Source: Acetobacteraceae bacterium
GTDB lineage: Bacteria > Pseudomonadota > Alphaproteobacteria > Acetobacterales > Acetobacteraceae
Length of the DNA stretch: 10,694 bases
NCBI GenBank assembly: GCA_003164305.1
Contig: PLSZ01000200.1
Coordinates: 528 to 11,221 of the forward strand
Direction of reading: 5' to 3'
Shown here: piece by piece, positions 1-7,208 of the stretch
Layout of the letters: each line of letters opens with the position of its first letter
Numbering within the stretch: the stretch's first letter is position 1
Notes under the pieces: model-generated
Seen by the model: only the letters and a program-made list of their open reading frames with translations
What the model was told of the DNA's origin: nothing
Databases searched by the model: none
Made by a program: the position numbers and the translations under genes

Positions 1-848
1 ACCTTGGTGAGGTCGAACGGGTTCCAGCGATAGGTGTCGGCGTCGCGCTCCGGCATGATCTGGACCTTCATCGTCCAGCGCGGCGGCTCCCCGCGCGCGA
101 TCGCGTCATGCAGGTCTTGCGTCGAGCTGTCCGGGTTGCTTCCCATGAGCTTTGTCGCTTCCGCGTCGGTGTGGTTGCGCACGCCCTGCTGCGTCACCAG
201 GTGGAACTTGACCCAGAACCGCTCGCCCTTGTCGTTCCAGAAGCTGAACGTGTGGCTGCCGTAACCGTGCATGAAGCGAGCCGAGACCGGCGTGCCGCGA
301 TCCGAATAAAGGATCATGACCTGATGCACCGCCTCCGGCGACAGTCCCCAGAAATCCCAGCGGCGCCAATGCGGTTTCAGGTGCGTGCCAGGGTCGCGCT
401 TTTGGGTGCGAATGAAGTCGCTGAACTTGAGCGGATCGCGCACGAAAAACACCGGCGTGTTGTTGCCGACCAGATCCCAGTTGCCCTCCTCGGTGTAGAA
501 TTTCATCGCGAAGCCACGCGGATCGCGCGCCACGTCGGCCGAGCCCGCCTCACCGCCCACGGTGGAAAACCGAGCGAACATCGGGCACGTGTTGCCCACC
601 CTGGAAAACAATTTGGCGCGTGTGTAGCGGCTGATGTCGCCGGTCACGGTAAACGTGCCGTGCGCGCCATAGCCTTTCGCGTGCACCACGCGTTCCGGCA
701 CGCGCTCGCGATTGAAGTGCGCCATTTTCTCGATCAGCGCGAAATCCTGCATCAGTACCGGGCCGCGGGCGCCCGCCGTCAGCGAATGCTGATTGTCCGG
801 AATGGGATTGCCAAATTCCGTGGTCATCGTTTTCGGTGTCTCGGCCAT
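1..848 (-). CDS. katA: Monofunctional haem catalase, N-terminal 282 codons (gene continues beyond the left edge)
   Basis: The enzyme dismutates hydrogen peroxide to water and oxygen, normally in the cytoplasm. The start is ATG at 848, with a good Shine-Dalgarno AGGAGA a few bases upstream. The reading frame is open to the window edge. The distal-side haem pocket is intact: catalytic His56 lies in [14 protein letters not shown] and Asn129 in [12 protein letters not shown], with the 73-residue spacing known from catalases. The family blocks [42 protein letters not shown] and [12 protein letters not shown] follow in order. The proximal haem-ligand Tyr and the C-terminus lie outside the window, so completeness cannot be judged. 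The absence of an N-terminal extension fits a small-subunit catalase; the symbol katA is a family-level choice. The gene is divergent from the MNT/HEPN pair across 153 bases, in which I see no clear promoter or OxyR site. Confidence 0.96.
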   Translation of the reverse strand, partial: MAETPKTMTTEFGNPIPDNQHSLTAGARGPVLMQDFALIEKMAHFNRERVPERVVHAKGYGAHGTFTVTGDISRYTRAKLFSRVGNTCPMFARFSTVGGEAGSADVARDPRGFAMKFYTEEGNWDLVGNNTPVFFVRDPLKFSDFIRTQKRDPGTHLKPHWRRWDFWGLSPEAVHQVMILYSDRGTPVSARFMHGYGSHTFSFWNDKGERFWVKFHLVTQQGVRNHTDAEATKLMGSNPDSSTQDLHDAIARGEPPRWTMKVQIMPERDADTYRWNPFDLTK

Positions 849-853
849 GACGC

Positions 854-870
854 TCTCCTGGCTTCCCAGG
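854..870 (-). promoter_or_regulatory. Catalase Shine-Dalgarno with a small overlapping hairpin
   Basis: On the minus strand the catalase leader carries CCTGG, a GAAG loop and CCAGG, followed directly by GAGA and the start region. The right arm supplies part of the Shine-Dalgarno AGGAGA. The five-base-pair stem could partly mask the ribosome site. Such a short stem can also arise by chance in high-GC DNA, so a regulatory role is only a suggestion. The ribosome site itself is convincing and supports the start at 848. Confidence 0.3.
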
Positions 871-1001
871 CAGGCGCCGTGCCCGCCCTGGGCGATGTCC
901 TCTGTACGCACCAAACCGAGACGCGGGCAGGTTCGGAAACTACGCAGCACCGCCGCGCCGGAATCCTTCTCCGGGCATGCCATCGGTGTTATGCTGGCCA
1001 A

Positions 1002-1322
1002 ATGCCGAACGCTCTCGTGCCACCCGAACTCCTTGATCCGGTCGTGGCCTACTTTCAGCCACGCCGCGTGATCGTGTTCGGCTCGGTCGCTCGCGGTGAC
1101 TCCGGGCCAGACAGCGACATCGACCTTCTCGTTGTCGTGGATGACGACGCCCCGCCGGAAAAGTTGACTTTGAAGGCGGGATATGAGGCACGGCAATCAT
1201 ACGGCTATCCCACCGATATTTTTCCGTGCCGGGAACAAACCTACCGCCGCAAATGCCAGATTGTCGGCACAATACCGTATGCCGCGAGGACTGAGGGCAT
1301 CGTGGTCTATGAGCGGTCATGA
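1002..1322 (+). CDS. MNT-domain minimal nucleotidyltransferase (partner of the following HEPN gene)
   Basis: This 106-residue protein is a minimal polymerase-beta-fold nucleotidyltransferase. The signature GSX10DXD is exact: Gly27-Ser28 in VFGSVARGD, then Asp39 and Asp41 in SDIDLLVVV. Asp72 in PTDIF is the likely third carboxylate. In characterised MntA/HepT pairs the MNT protein is the antitoxin and modifies the HEPN toxin by adding AMP; that role is inferred here, not shown. The start ATG at 1002 is chosen because it precedes the conserved domain by about 20 residues. The longer upstream open frame is only antisense to catalase. No strong Shine-Dalgarno is visible, so initiation could be weak or leaderless. 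The gene overlaps the next one by 14 bases, which implies coupled translation. Confidence 0.88.
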   Translation: MPNALVPPELLDPVVAYFQPRRVIVFGSVARGDSGPDSDIDLLVVVDDDAPPEKLTLKAGYEARQSYGYPTDIFPCREQTYRRKCQIVGTIPYAARTEGIVVYERS

Positions 1323-1731
1323 TCCAGATCTGATCGCTGAGCGACGCCTTGAAGCGATTCGCTGGATTTCGATCGCGGTCGATGATGCGGATGTGGCGCG
1401 GTTATGCCTGAACGCGTATGAGCCAAAGATCGCCGTCGGCGCTTATCATTGCCAGCAAGCCGTCGAAAAGCTGATGAAGGGGCTGTTGGTTCTCGCCGAT
1501 GTTCCATTCCCCAAAACCCATGACCTCAGGGCAATTGGTAGAAGCGTCATTCTCCATTATCCGGATTGGTCAGAGCTGTTTTCCTCCACTTTTGCCTGGA
1601 CGGTTTGGGGCTACGCCTATCGCTACCCGGGACCCGAGGATTACGAACTTCCGACGCCGGAAGAACTGAGACAGGCCCTCGCGACGTTCGATCAACTCGT
1701 GGCTCTTTTCCGTCCTCTTCTGACCCCGTGA
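1309..1731 (+). CDS. HEPN-domain protein, putative toxin-like partner of the MNT protein
   Basis: This is a 140-residue all-helical HEPN protein. The diagnostic stretch is residues 45-76: AYHCQQAVEKLMKGLLVL followed by FPKTHDL, as in the PF05168-type HEPN family rather than the HepT/DUF86 type. The C-terminal helix region (YRYPGPEDYELPTPEE) also fits that family. The canonical C-terminal RNase motif RX4-6H of HepT toxins is absent there. An Arg78-X4-His83 pair occurs earlier, just after KTHDL, and may be coincidental. ATG at 1309 lies inside the end of the MNT gene; an AGGG about 14 bases upstream is a weak ribosome site. G+C of 1321-1560 is about 54 percent by hand count, low for this window. 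Possible roles are a toxin-antitoxin pair or a nucleotide-binding accessory unit; the sequence does not decide. Confidence 0.85.
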   Translation: MSGHDPDLIAERRLEAIRWISIAVDDADVARLCLNAYEPKIAVGAYHCQQAVEKLMKGLLVLADVPFPKTHDLRAIGRSVILHYPDWSELFSSTFAWTVWGYAYRYPGPEDYELPTPEELRQALATFDQLVALFRPLLTP

Positions 1732-1829
1732 ACCGCGATCCGCTCGCCTGATTCAACTCACAGACCCGGTACACGTGTTCCGTTATCCCGCGCATTACAC
1801 ACGCACTACCATCGGCGCGGAGACGGCGG

Positions 1830-3005
1830 TCACGTCCCCGCCCGCGTCCTCACCCCATCCGTCCGCAACTGCCCGCACGCGGCCAGAATATCCTGCCCGC
1901 GCGGCCGGCGCACCGGCGACGCGTAACCCGCGTCGTTCACAATCCGCGAAAACCGCTCGATCGCGCCCCGGCTGCTGCGTTCGAACTTCGTCCCCGGCCA
2001 CGGATTGAACGGAATTAAATTCACCTTCGCCGGCATCCCCGCGATCAGCCGCACCAACTCCCGGGCATCCGCCTCGGAATCATTGACACCCTTCAACATC
2101 ACGTATTCGAACGTGATCCGCCGAGCATTCGACGCGCCCGGATACCGCCGGCACGCCGCCAGCAATTCCGCGATCGGATATTTCCGGTTCAGCGGCACCA
2201 GTTCATCGCGCAGATCGTCGCGCACCGCGTGCAGCGACACCGCGAGGCAAACCCCCAGTTCCGCGCCCGCCCGATCCATCATCGGCACCACACCTGACGT
2301 CGACAAGGTAATCCGCCGCCGCGACAAGCCGATGCCCTCGTTGTCCATCACGATCTTCATCGCTTTCGCGACGTTGGCGTAATTATACAGCGGCTCGCCC
2401 ATGCCCATCAGCACGATGGTCGACAGCAACCGGGGCGTATCGCCTTTCGGGCTCGGCCACTCGCCATATGAATCGCGCGCCGCCATGAACTGCCCGACGA
2501 TCTCCGGCGCTCCCAGATTGCGCACCAGAGTTTGCGTCCCCGTATGGCAGAACCGGCACGACAACGTGCAGCCGACCTGCGAGGAAATGCAGACCGCGCC
2601 GCGATCTTCCTCGACATCCGGAATGTACACCGTCTCCGCTTCCTGCCCGTCGCGGAACCGGAACAAAAACTTGCGGGTCTCGTCCGAACTGGTCTGCACC
2701 CGCGCCGCTTCCGGCCGGCCAATCACAAATCGCTCCGCCAGTTTCTCCTGCAACGGCCGGGCGATGGTCGACATCCGGCCGAAATCGGTCACGCCCTGGT
2801 GATAAATCCAGTGCCACAGTTGCTTGACCCGGAACGGGGCCTCGCCGACCGCCGCCATCTCGACCGCGAGTTCCTCGCGCGACATGCCGACCAGATCGCG
2901 CCGCCCGTCCGGCAGCGCGGCCCCCGGCGGATCGAACTTCGCCGAATGGGCGAGGATCTTCTCCCGCTCAGCGTCGGTCAGGGTCAGGTCTACCGCGGCG
3001 GACAT
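1830..3005 (-). CDS. rlmN: Dual-specificity RlmN: 23S rRNA A2503 / tRNA A37 C2-methyltransferase (radical SAM)
   Basis: RlmN methylates C2 of A2503 in 23S rRNA and of A37 in a subset of tRNAs, using a 4Fe-4S cluster, S-adenosylmethionine and a methyl-cysteine relay. At 391 residues it is near the usual family length. The cluster motif CX3CX2C is Cys146, Cys150 and Cys153 in [13 protein letters not shown]. The two conserved mechanistic cysteines are present: Cys139 (VCISSQ), seven residues before the cluster as in E. coli Cys118, and Cys377 in [12 protein letters not shown], matching E. coli Cys355. GMGEPLYN (201-208) is the SAM-binding block. The N-terminal RNA-binding part includes [14 protein letters not shown] at 3005 lies within the last codons of the upstream IalB-family gene, so translational coupling is likely. 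The 3' end faces the HEPN gene across 98 bases with no clear terminator. Confidence 0.97.
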   Translation of the reverse strand: MSAAVDLTLTDAEREKILAHSAKFDPPGAALPDGRRDLVGMSREELAVEMAAVGEAPFRVKQLWHWIYHQGVTDFGRMSTIARPLQEKLAERFVIGRPEAARVQTSSDETRKFLFRFRDGQEAETVYIPDVEEDRGAVCISSQVGCTLSCRFCHTGTQTLVRNLGAPEIVGQFMAARDSYGEWPSPKGDTPRLLSTIVLMGMGEPLYNYANVAKAMKIVMDNEGIGLSRRRITLSTSGVVPMMDRAGAELGVCLAVSLHAVRDDLRDELVPLNRKYPIAELLAACRRYPGASNARRITFEYVMLKGVNDSEADARELVRLIAGMPAKVNLIPFNPWPGTKFERSSRGAIERFSRIVNDAGYASPVRRPRGQDILAACGQLRTDGVRTRAGT

Positions 3006-3595
3006 GCTTTGCTGATGGCCGCGTAGGCGGCCGAAAAGCCCTTCAGACTGAATGTGTCGGTGATCGTCGTGTCGCGCGGCCCAGGAGAGCGGGCGATGGC
3101 CCGGCTGGCGCCCTGAAACGCCACCACCGCGTCATGGCCTTTGCGCGCGAACGCCGCTCGTTGCGCGGTGTAAAAATCGAGCCCGGTCTGATCCGCCTGC
3201 ACCGTCACGTTGGCGTTCGGCGCGAAGGCGAAGCCCGCCTCCATCGCCACCGCGTCGCGCCCGGACAGGCGCTGGGTCACGGTCAGGACCACCCCGCCAC
3301 GGCCAGCCAAAGCGGGCATCGAGCTTTGCGCGCGGGTGAACGCGTAACACACCGGCTGTCCGGCTTCCTGATGCGTGGCGGCGATCCAGTCGTCGAAGGC
3401 GCCGATCTTTTTCGGGCCCTCCGCCTTTGGCCTGTCCGGCGCCTTGGAAGGGGTCGTGGCCGTCGCGGTCACCGGCTTTTTCTTCACCGCCGGGGAGGCC
3501 GCCGGCTGCGCCATCGCCGGCGCGATCGGCACCAGTGCCAGGGGCATCGCCATCAGGCTCGCCAACAGGGGTGGAAACAATGCGCGCGGGTTCAT
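2990..3595 (-). CDS. IalB-family (invasion-associated locus B) exported protein
   Basis: This 201-residue protein has a Sec signal peptide: basic start MNPR, a hydrophobic core, and a likely cleavage after APAMA (residue 29). A Pro/Ala/Lys/Thr-rich linker (30-64) leads to an IalB-like domain with FDDWIAATH and PVCYAF. Cys83 and Cys198 are well placed for a periplasmic disulfide. IalB was named in Bartonella, but homologues are widespread in free-living alphaproteobacteria and their biochemical role is unclear, so no invasion function is implied. The frame extends 45 codons upstream, but the signal peptide fixes the start at 3595, with AGG about ten bases before it. The stop codon overlaps rlmN by 16 bases, indicating an operon. 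The promoter should lie in the 83 bases shared with the divergent methyltransferase gene. Confidence 0.87.
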   Translation of the reverse strand: MNPRALFPPLLASLMAMPLALVPIAPAMAQPAASPAVKKKPVTATATTPSKAPDRPKAEGPKKIGAFDDWIAATHQEAGQPVCYAFTRAQSSMPALAGRGGVVLTVTQRLSGRDAVAMEAGFAFAPNANVTVQADQTGLDFYTAQRAAFARKGHDAVVAFQGASRAIARSPGPRDTTITDTFSLKGFSAAYAAISKACPPR

Positions 3596-3678
3596 GGGCG
3601 GGATACCTAAGGCGCGCGGCCAGGCGAAACAAGCACGCCCTGGTCCACCGTCACTCGAAAATCCGGTAAGTTGCCGCC

Positions 3679-4968
3679 ATGACCGATCTGACCGACGCGC
3701 GCCTGGCCGCGCAGTACGAGGCTTACCCATACCCGCGGCGCGATCCGCGCGATGAGGCGAAGCGCCTGATCGTCGGCAGCCCAGGTCATTTGCGGGAAGT
3801 GGACTACTGGGTGTTCGGCGCGAAGCGGCCCGCGTCGCGGCCGTCGCGCGTCCTGGTCGCGGGTGGTGGCACCGGAGACGCCACCATCATGCTGGCTCAG
3901 CAAATGCACCGCGAGGGCCGGCCGGGCACGGTAACCTGGCTCGACCGTTCCGCCGCCGCGCTGAAAATCGCGCAGGCGAGGGCGGCCGAGCGGGGTCTGA
4001 CCAATATCGTGTGGGAGCAACGGTCGCTGCTCGATCTGCCGGGGTCCGGCCTGGGTCCGTTCGATTACATCGACTGCTGCGGCGTGCTGCACCATCTGCC
4101 CGACCCGGAAGCCGGCGTGCGCGCGCTGCTGTCCGTGCTGGCGCCCGGCGGCGGCATGGGGCTGATGGTCTACGCTCCGCACGGCCGCACCGGCATCTAC
4201 ATGATCCAGGACGCCCTCCGGCTGCTGGCGCCGCCGGAGCAGGAGCCCGCCGCTCGCCTGGATATCGCCCGCCGCGTCATGAAGCATCTGCCGGAGACCG
4301 CCTGGCTCCACGCCAACCGGAGCGTCACCGACCATCTGGCGGGCGGCGACGCCGGGTTGTACGATCTGCTGCTCAACCCGCGCGATCGGGCTTACACGGT
4401 TCCGGCGCTGCACGACCTGCTCGCGCGCGCCGGTCTGGCGATCGCCTGCTGGGTCGAGCCGATCCGCTACGATCCGGTTCCCCTACTGCCCGACCCCAGG
4501 CTGCGCGCGCGCGTCGCGACGCTTTCGCCGCTGGAACGCGCCGCTCTGGCCGAAAATCTCGCTGGCAACATCGCCGCCCACATCGTCTACTGCACCCGCG
4601 TCGAGGAAACCCCGGTCCGCGCAGACCCATTTCACCCGGACGCCGTGCCGATCTGCCGTGAAATGAGCGGCGAAGTCCTGGCGAAGGGCATTCAGTCCAA
4701 CAACACTCTGGTTGTCGGCCTCGACGCACTGCGGGTGCCGGTGCCGGTGCCCCCAATGGCGGGCGCGATCCTGCGGTTGATCGACGGCAAGCGAACGGTC
4801 GGAGACATCGCCGCGACGCTCGCCGCGCGTGGCACCAGCACGGAAGCGTTCGATCGCGCGTGGCGGGCCTTGTTTCCCGCGCTCGAGGCGATCAACCGGT
4901 TGCTGCTCGCGGCCCCGGACGGCTCTCGGACACCGGCGTCGGCGTCGCTTCCGCCAACTGGCGCATGA
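3679..4968 (+). CDS. Class I SAM-dependent methyltransferase with a C-terminal PqqD-like module
   Basis: The protein has 429 residues. The N-terminal YEAYPYPR (13-20) is typical of one group of class I methyltransferases. Motif I is VLVAGGGTGDATI (58-70), the acidic loop is WLDRS with Asp89, and the later motifs are FDYIDCCGVLHHL (128-140) and LAPGGGMGLMVYAP (154-167). Residues 168-310 form a helical region of unknown role. Residues about 355-412, with MAGAILRLIDGKRTVGDIAATLA, resemble the PqqD/winged-helix type found in peptide-binding RiPP proteins; that similarity is by eye. The substrate is unknown; small molecules and proteins are both possible. The gene stands alone on the plus strand, divergent from ialB-rlmN. 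Its last 77 bases overlap the end of the opposing XRE gene. The methyltransferase assignment is firm; the C-terminal assignment is tentative. Confidence 0.88.
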   Translation: MTDLTDARLAAQYEAYPYPRRDPRDEAKRLIVGSPGHLREVDYWVFGAKRPASRPSRVLVAGGGTGDATIMLAQQMHREGRPGTVTWLDRSAAALKIAQARAAERGLTNIVWEQRSLLDLPGSGLGPFDYIDCCGVLHHLPDPEAGVRALLSVLAPGGGMGLMVYAPHGRTGIYMIQDALRLLAPPEQEPAARLDIARRVMKHLPETAWLHANRSVTDHLAGGDAGLYDLLLNPRDRAYTVPALHDLLARAGLAIACWVEPIRYDPVPLLPDPRLRARVATLSPLERAALAENLAGNIAAHIVYCTRVEETPVRADPFHPDAVPICREMSGEVLAKGIQSNNTLVVGLDALRVPVPVPPMAGAILRLIDGKRTVGDIAATLAARGTSTEAFDRAWRALFPALEAINRLLLAAPDGSRTPASASLPPTGA

Positions 4969-5740
4969 TCGCGACGGTGGCCTGATCGGCGGGAAAGAAC
5001 GCCTCGATCGCCAGTTCCGACAGCGTGATATCCACCGGGGTACCAAACACCGTGGTGGTGTTGAAGAACGACAGCGGTCCATGCACCGTCGCCAACTGGA
5101 ACGGTATCGCCACCATGTCGTGGTTCTGCGGCTTCGCCCTGCCCGCGGGACCCGGCGGCAACGGGTAATCGCGCACTTCTTCGACCAGGTCGGCCAGCAC
5201 CGGATCGCCCGTGGTTTCGATCTGCCGCCGCAGACGGACGATGATGTGGTGCCGCCATTCCACCAGATTGATGATGCGCGGCGCCAGTCCCGCCGGGTGC
5301 AGGCTCAGCCGGATCACGTTGACCGGCGGCGCCAACAGCATCGGATCGACCCCGGCGATCAAACCGCCGACCGCCTTGTTCGCCGCCGCCATGGTCCAAT
5401 GCCGATCGACCGCCAGAGCCGGATTCGGGTCATGCATGCTCAGGATCAGGTCGATACTCTGGCGTGCCGACTGAAACGCCGGATCGTCCAGCGAGCGTTC
5501 CCGATACGTCGGCGCGAACCCCGCCGCCCGCAGCATCACGTTCCGGTCGCGCAGCGGAATCGCCATCCGGTCGGACAGATGCAACAACATCTCACGACCT
5601 GGCGACGACCGGCCCGTCTCCAGGAAACTGAGGTGCTTCGTGGAGATTTCCGCGTCGCAGGCGAGGTCGAGCTGACTCAGGCGACGGCGCTGCCGCCATT
5701 CCCTGATCAGGTCGCCTATAGGACGAGTCGCATGGCTCAT
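4892..5740 (-). CDS. XRE-family transcriptional regulator with MmyB-like ligand-binding domain
   Basis: This 282-residue regulator has an N-terminal helix-turn-helix (about 9-63) including LIREWRQRRRLSQLDLA and ISTKHLSFLETGRSSPGREM, which are classic XRE features. The rest (about 85-265) matches the MmyB-like ligand-binding domain, with DPNPALAVDRHWTMAAANKA, NVIRLSLHPAGLAPRI and LSFFNTTTVFGTPVDITLSELAIE. Family members are usually local regulators, often of a neighbouring oxidoreductase gene; the natural ligand here is unknown. The divergent DsbA-like gene at 5855 is the obvious candidate target, with autoregulation through the 114-base gap between them. ATG at 5740 has only a weak ribosome site (GGTGGT), but the domain begins right after it. 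The 3' end overlaps the methyltransferase gene tail-to-tail by 77 bases. Confidence 0.93.
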   Translation of the reverse strand: MSHATRPIGDLIREWRQRRRLSQLDLACDAEISTKHLSFLETGRSSPGREMLLHLSDRMAIPLRDRNVMLRAAGFAPTYRERSLDDPAFQSARQSIDLILSMHDPNPALAVDRHWTMAAANKAVGGLIAGVDPMLLAPPVNVIRLSLHPAGLAPRIINLVEWRHHIIVRLRRQIETTGDPVLADLVEEVRDYPLPPGPAGRAKPQNHDMVAIPFQLATVHGPLSFFNTTTVFGTPVDITLSELAIEAFFPADQATVAIMRQLAEATPTPVSESRPGPRAATG

Positions 5741-5769
5741 ACCACCAACTTACCGCGTTTCGTGCTGTG

Positions 5770-5813
5770 AGACCAAATGATTGCGGCGTTAAATGTATGA
5801 TAATTATTGGTCT
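5770..5813. promoter_or_regulatory. Inverted repeat in the divergent XRE / DsbA-like intergenic region, candidate operator
   Basis: AGACCAA at 5770-5776 is repeated as its exact reverse complement TTGGTCT at 5807-5813. The 30 bases between them include an AT-rich patch at 5790-5808, unusual in this window, with -10-like hexamers such as TATGAT (5796) and GATAAT (5799). The site lies between two divergent start codons, where an autoregulating XRE protein would be expected to bind. The arms are short and no good -35 box is visible, so both promoter and operator remain inferences. Confidence 0.35.
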
Positions 5814-5854
5814 TCCCGCTTCCCTGGAAGCGCCGTCCGGAAGGGTCATACCGC

Positions 5855-6487
5855 ATGACACATTCACGTACTCTCACGGTGTACACCGATTACAAAAGCC
5901 CATACGCTTACCTCGCGAAGGACGCGATCTGGGCTTTGCGGGACGCATCGGTCACAATCGAGCTGAACCCCTATATCCTCGACATCCCCCAATACCTTGG
6001 GTCCGCGCGGGTCGACGCGGCGGGCAACGTAATGGAGGAAAACCGCAACGCGCATCAATGGCGGCGGGTGCGGTACAGCTACATGGACTGCCGCCGCGAG
6101 GCCCGGAAACAGGGGTTGGTCATTCGCGGCACTCAAAAAATCTGGGATTCCTCGCTCGCCGCCGCCGGCATGCTGTTCGCCCGCCGCGGCGATCCGGCGG
6201 TGTTCCGCCGTTATCACGACATGGTGTTCGACCGGTTCTGGCGCCGTGAACTGGACATCGAAGCGGTGCCGGCGATCGCCGCCGTCCTGCGAGAGGCCGG
6301 CGCGGACGCCGCGGACTTCGCGGATTGGGTCGAAACCGGGCTGGCCGAGGTCGCCGCGATCAGCCGCGACGCCGAGGCCAAGGGTGTGTTCGGCGTTCCC
6401 GGTTTCATCCTGGACGGCGAACTGTACTGGGGCCGGGAGCACTTGCCTGAGATCAGGGGCTTGCTCGGCGCTTCGGCATCGCCCTGA
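5855..6487 (+). CDS. DsbA-family protein, 2-hydroxychromene-2-carboxylate isomerase / kappa-GST-like
   Basis: This 210-residue protein has a thioredoxin fold with an all-helical insertion. YTDYKSPYAYLAKD near the N-terminus carries Ser15-Pro16 where disulfide enzymes have a CxxC. This is the serine-type active site of HCCA isomerases and kappa-class glutathione transferases. The C-terminal GVFGVPGFILDGELYWGREHL contains the cis-proline loop (Val181-Pro182) and the final helix of that family. There is no signal peptide, so it should act in the cytoplasm, probably with glutathione on an aromatic or other small molecule; the substrate cannot be told. No naphthalene-type degradation genes are nearby. 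ATG at 5855 is preferred over the upstream ATG at 5807 because a GGAAGGG ribosome site precedes it and family homology starts here. Control by the divergent XRE regulator is likely. Confidence 0.9.
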   Translation: MTHSRTLTVYTDYKSPYAYLAKDAIWALRDASVTIELNPYILDIPQYLGSARVDAAGNVMEENRNAHQWRRVRYSYMDCRREARKQGLVIRGTQKIWDSSLAAAGMLFARRGDPAVFRRYHDMVFDRFWRRELDIEAVPAIAAVLREAGADAADFADWVETGLAEVAAISRDAEAKGVFGVPGFILDGELYWGREHLPEIRGLLGASASP

Positions 6488-6564
6488 GCGGAGGTCGATG
6501 CCTACTCCGGGGACGTACGGCAGCGAACCTGAAGCCGCGAAAGTCCGGACTTGTGGAGACCCTG

Positions 6565-7059
6565 TTACCGAATCGCGGTCGGCCTAACGCCAAACCCGCC
6601 CGCCGCGTTGGCGAGGCGCTGCAGATCATAGCGGTCCAGCGTCAGTTCGGCCGACGCGCCGCAATCGCCCGCGCCCTTGGCGGTGTGCTGACCCGCCCAG
6701 TGGAGTCGGAACCGCGGTGGGCTGACCTCCTCCCGCGCTTCGATGACCATACTGCCACCGGCGGCGGACATTTCATTCGGATCGAACACGCAGGGTCCGG
6801 CGTTCCAGTCGCGGCCGGTCACGGCGGTCGTGGCGACCTGAAGCTGCCAGGAATCGCCATCACCGGCGGAGGGGACGAAAACGATCATGTCGCCCACGCG
6901 CGGCCGCAACGCGTCGAATTTCAGCGCCAACCACGTCGTCATGCCGCCAATCGCCACGATCAGCGCCGCCGCCGCCAGCGCCGGGCCCCACGCGGACCCT
7001 GACAGGGAAGTCGGTTCGCGAGGATCCCGATTTGGGTGTTCCTGGTTGGGGCCGATCAT
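6565..7059 (-). CDS. Unrecognised single-pass membrane protein with a small extracytoplasmic domain
   Basis: I do not recognise a named family for this 164-residue protein. A short polar N-terminus (1-22) is followed by one hydrophobic helix at about 24-46 (GPALAAAALIVAIGG) and then a soluble domain. The domain begins with LRPRVGDMIVF and continues through GPCVFDPNEM, GGSMVIEAR, FRLHWAG and GDCGASAELTLDRYDLQ. Cys90 and Cys133 could form a disulfide if the domain faces the periplasm. The conserved-looking Gly/Trp/Cys blocks suggest a real lineage-specific protein, perhaps restricted to Acetobacteraceae-like bacteria; that is an impression only. The start at 7059 is chosen because AAGG lies nine bases upstream. 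A longer frame reaches further upstream but is antisense-like and passes through the Uma2 gene. A palindrome directly precedes the ribosome site. Confidence 0.72.
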   Translation of the reverse strand: MIGPNQEHPNRDPREPTSLSGSAWGPALAAAALIVAIGGMTTWLALKFDALRPRVGDMIVFVPSAGDGDSWQLQVATTAVTGRDWNAGPCVFDPNEMSAAGGSMVIEAREEVSPPRFRLHWAGQHTAKGAGDCGASAELTLDRYDLQRLANAAGGFGVRPTAIR

Positions 7060-7070
7060 GCTGCCGAACC

Positions 7071-7091
7071 TTATGCTGCATTGCGGCATAA
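7071..7091. promoter_or_regulatory. 21-base near-perfect palindrome overlapping the ribosome site of the membrane-protein gene
   Basis: Arms TTATGC and GCATAA close a dyad of ten pairs around a central T. Nine pairs are Watson-Crick; only the seventh is a T/G mismatch. The core reads CTGCATTGCGG, one base away from the CTGC-N3-GCAG site described for PhaR, the polyhydroxyalkanoate regulator of alphaproteobacteria. The dyad's edge overlaps the AAGG ribosome site (7069-7072) of the leftward gene starting at 7059. It could be a repressor operator in the promoter or leader, or an RNA hairpin controlling translation. Assignment to PhaR is inference. Confidence 0.5.
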
Positions 7092-7208
7092 ACGTAAGGA
7101 CAGGAATACCGCGGCGCAACATAAAGGTCCCCGCGTCTCCCGCGGCGGAGATACTCGCTCCACGCGTGGCTCTCGGTCGTGGCATGCGTTGGCGTGTGAT
7201 CGGACGGT

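Noticed and set aside
108..1001. Long plus-strand open frame running from inside the catalase region into the MNT gene
   Set aside because: The first 298 codons are antisense to a clearly real catalase and read as Arg/His/Ala-rich sequence without domain character; only the part from 1002 is a gene.
1771..1778. Palindrome ACACGTGT between the HEPN and rlmN genes
   Set aside because: It lies between convergent genes, is only eight bases long, and has neither terminator nor operator context.
3607..4413. 268-codon minus-strand open frame opposite the methyltransferase
   Set aside because: It is the antisense of a gene with clear SAM motifs, and its Arg/Gln/Gly-rich translation has no recognisable domain.
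7160..7169. Ten-base palindrome CCACGCGTGG between the membrane-protein and Uma2 genes
   Set aside because: Short self-complementary GC-rich words are expected by chance in this composition and nothing else marks it as a site.
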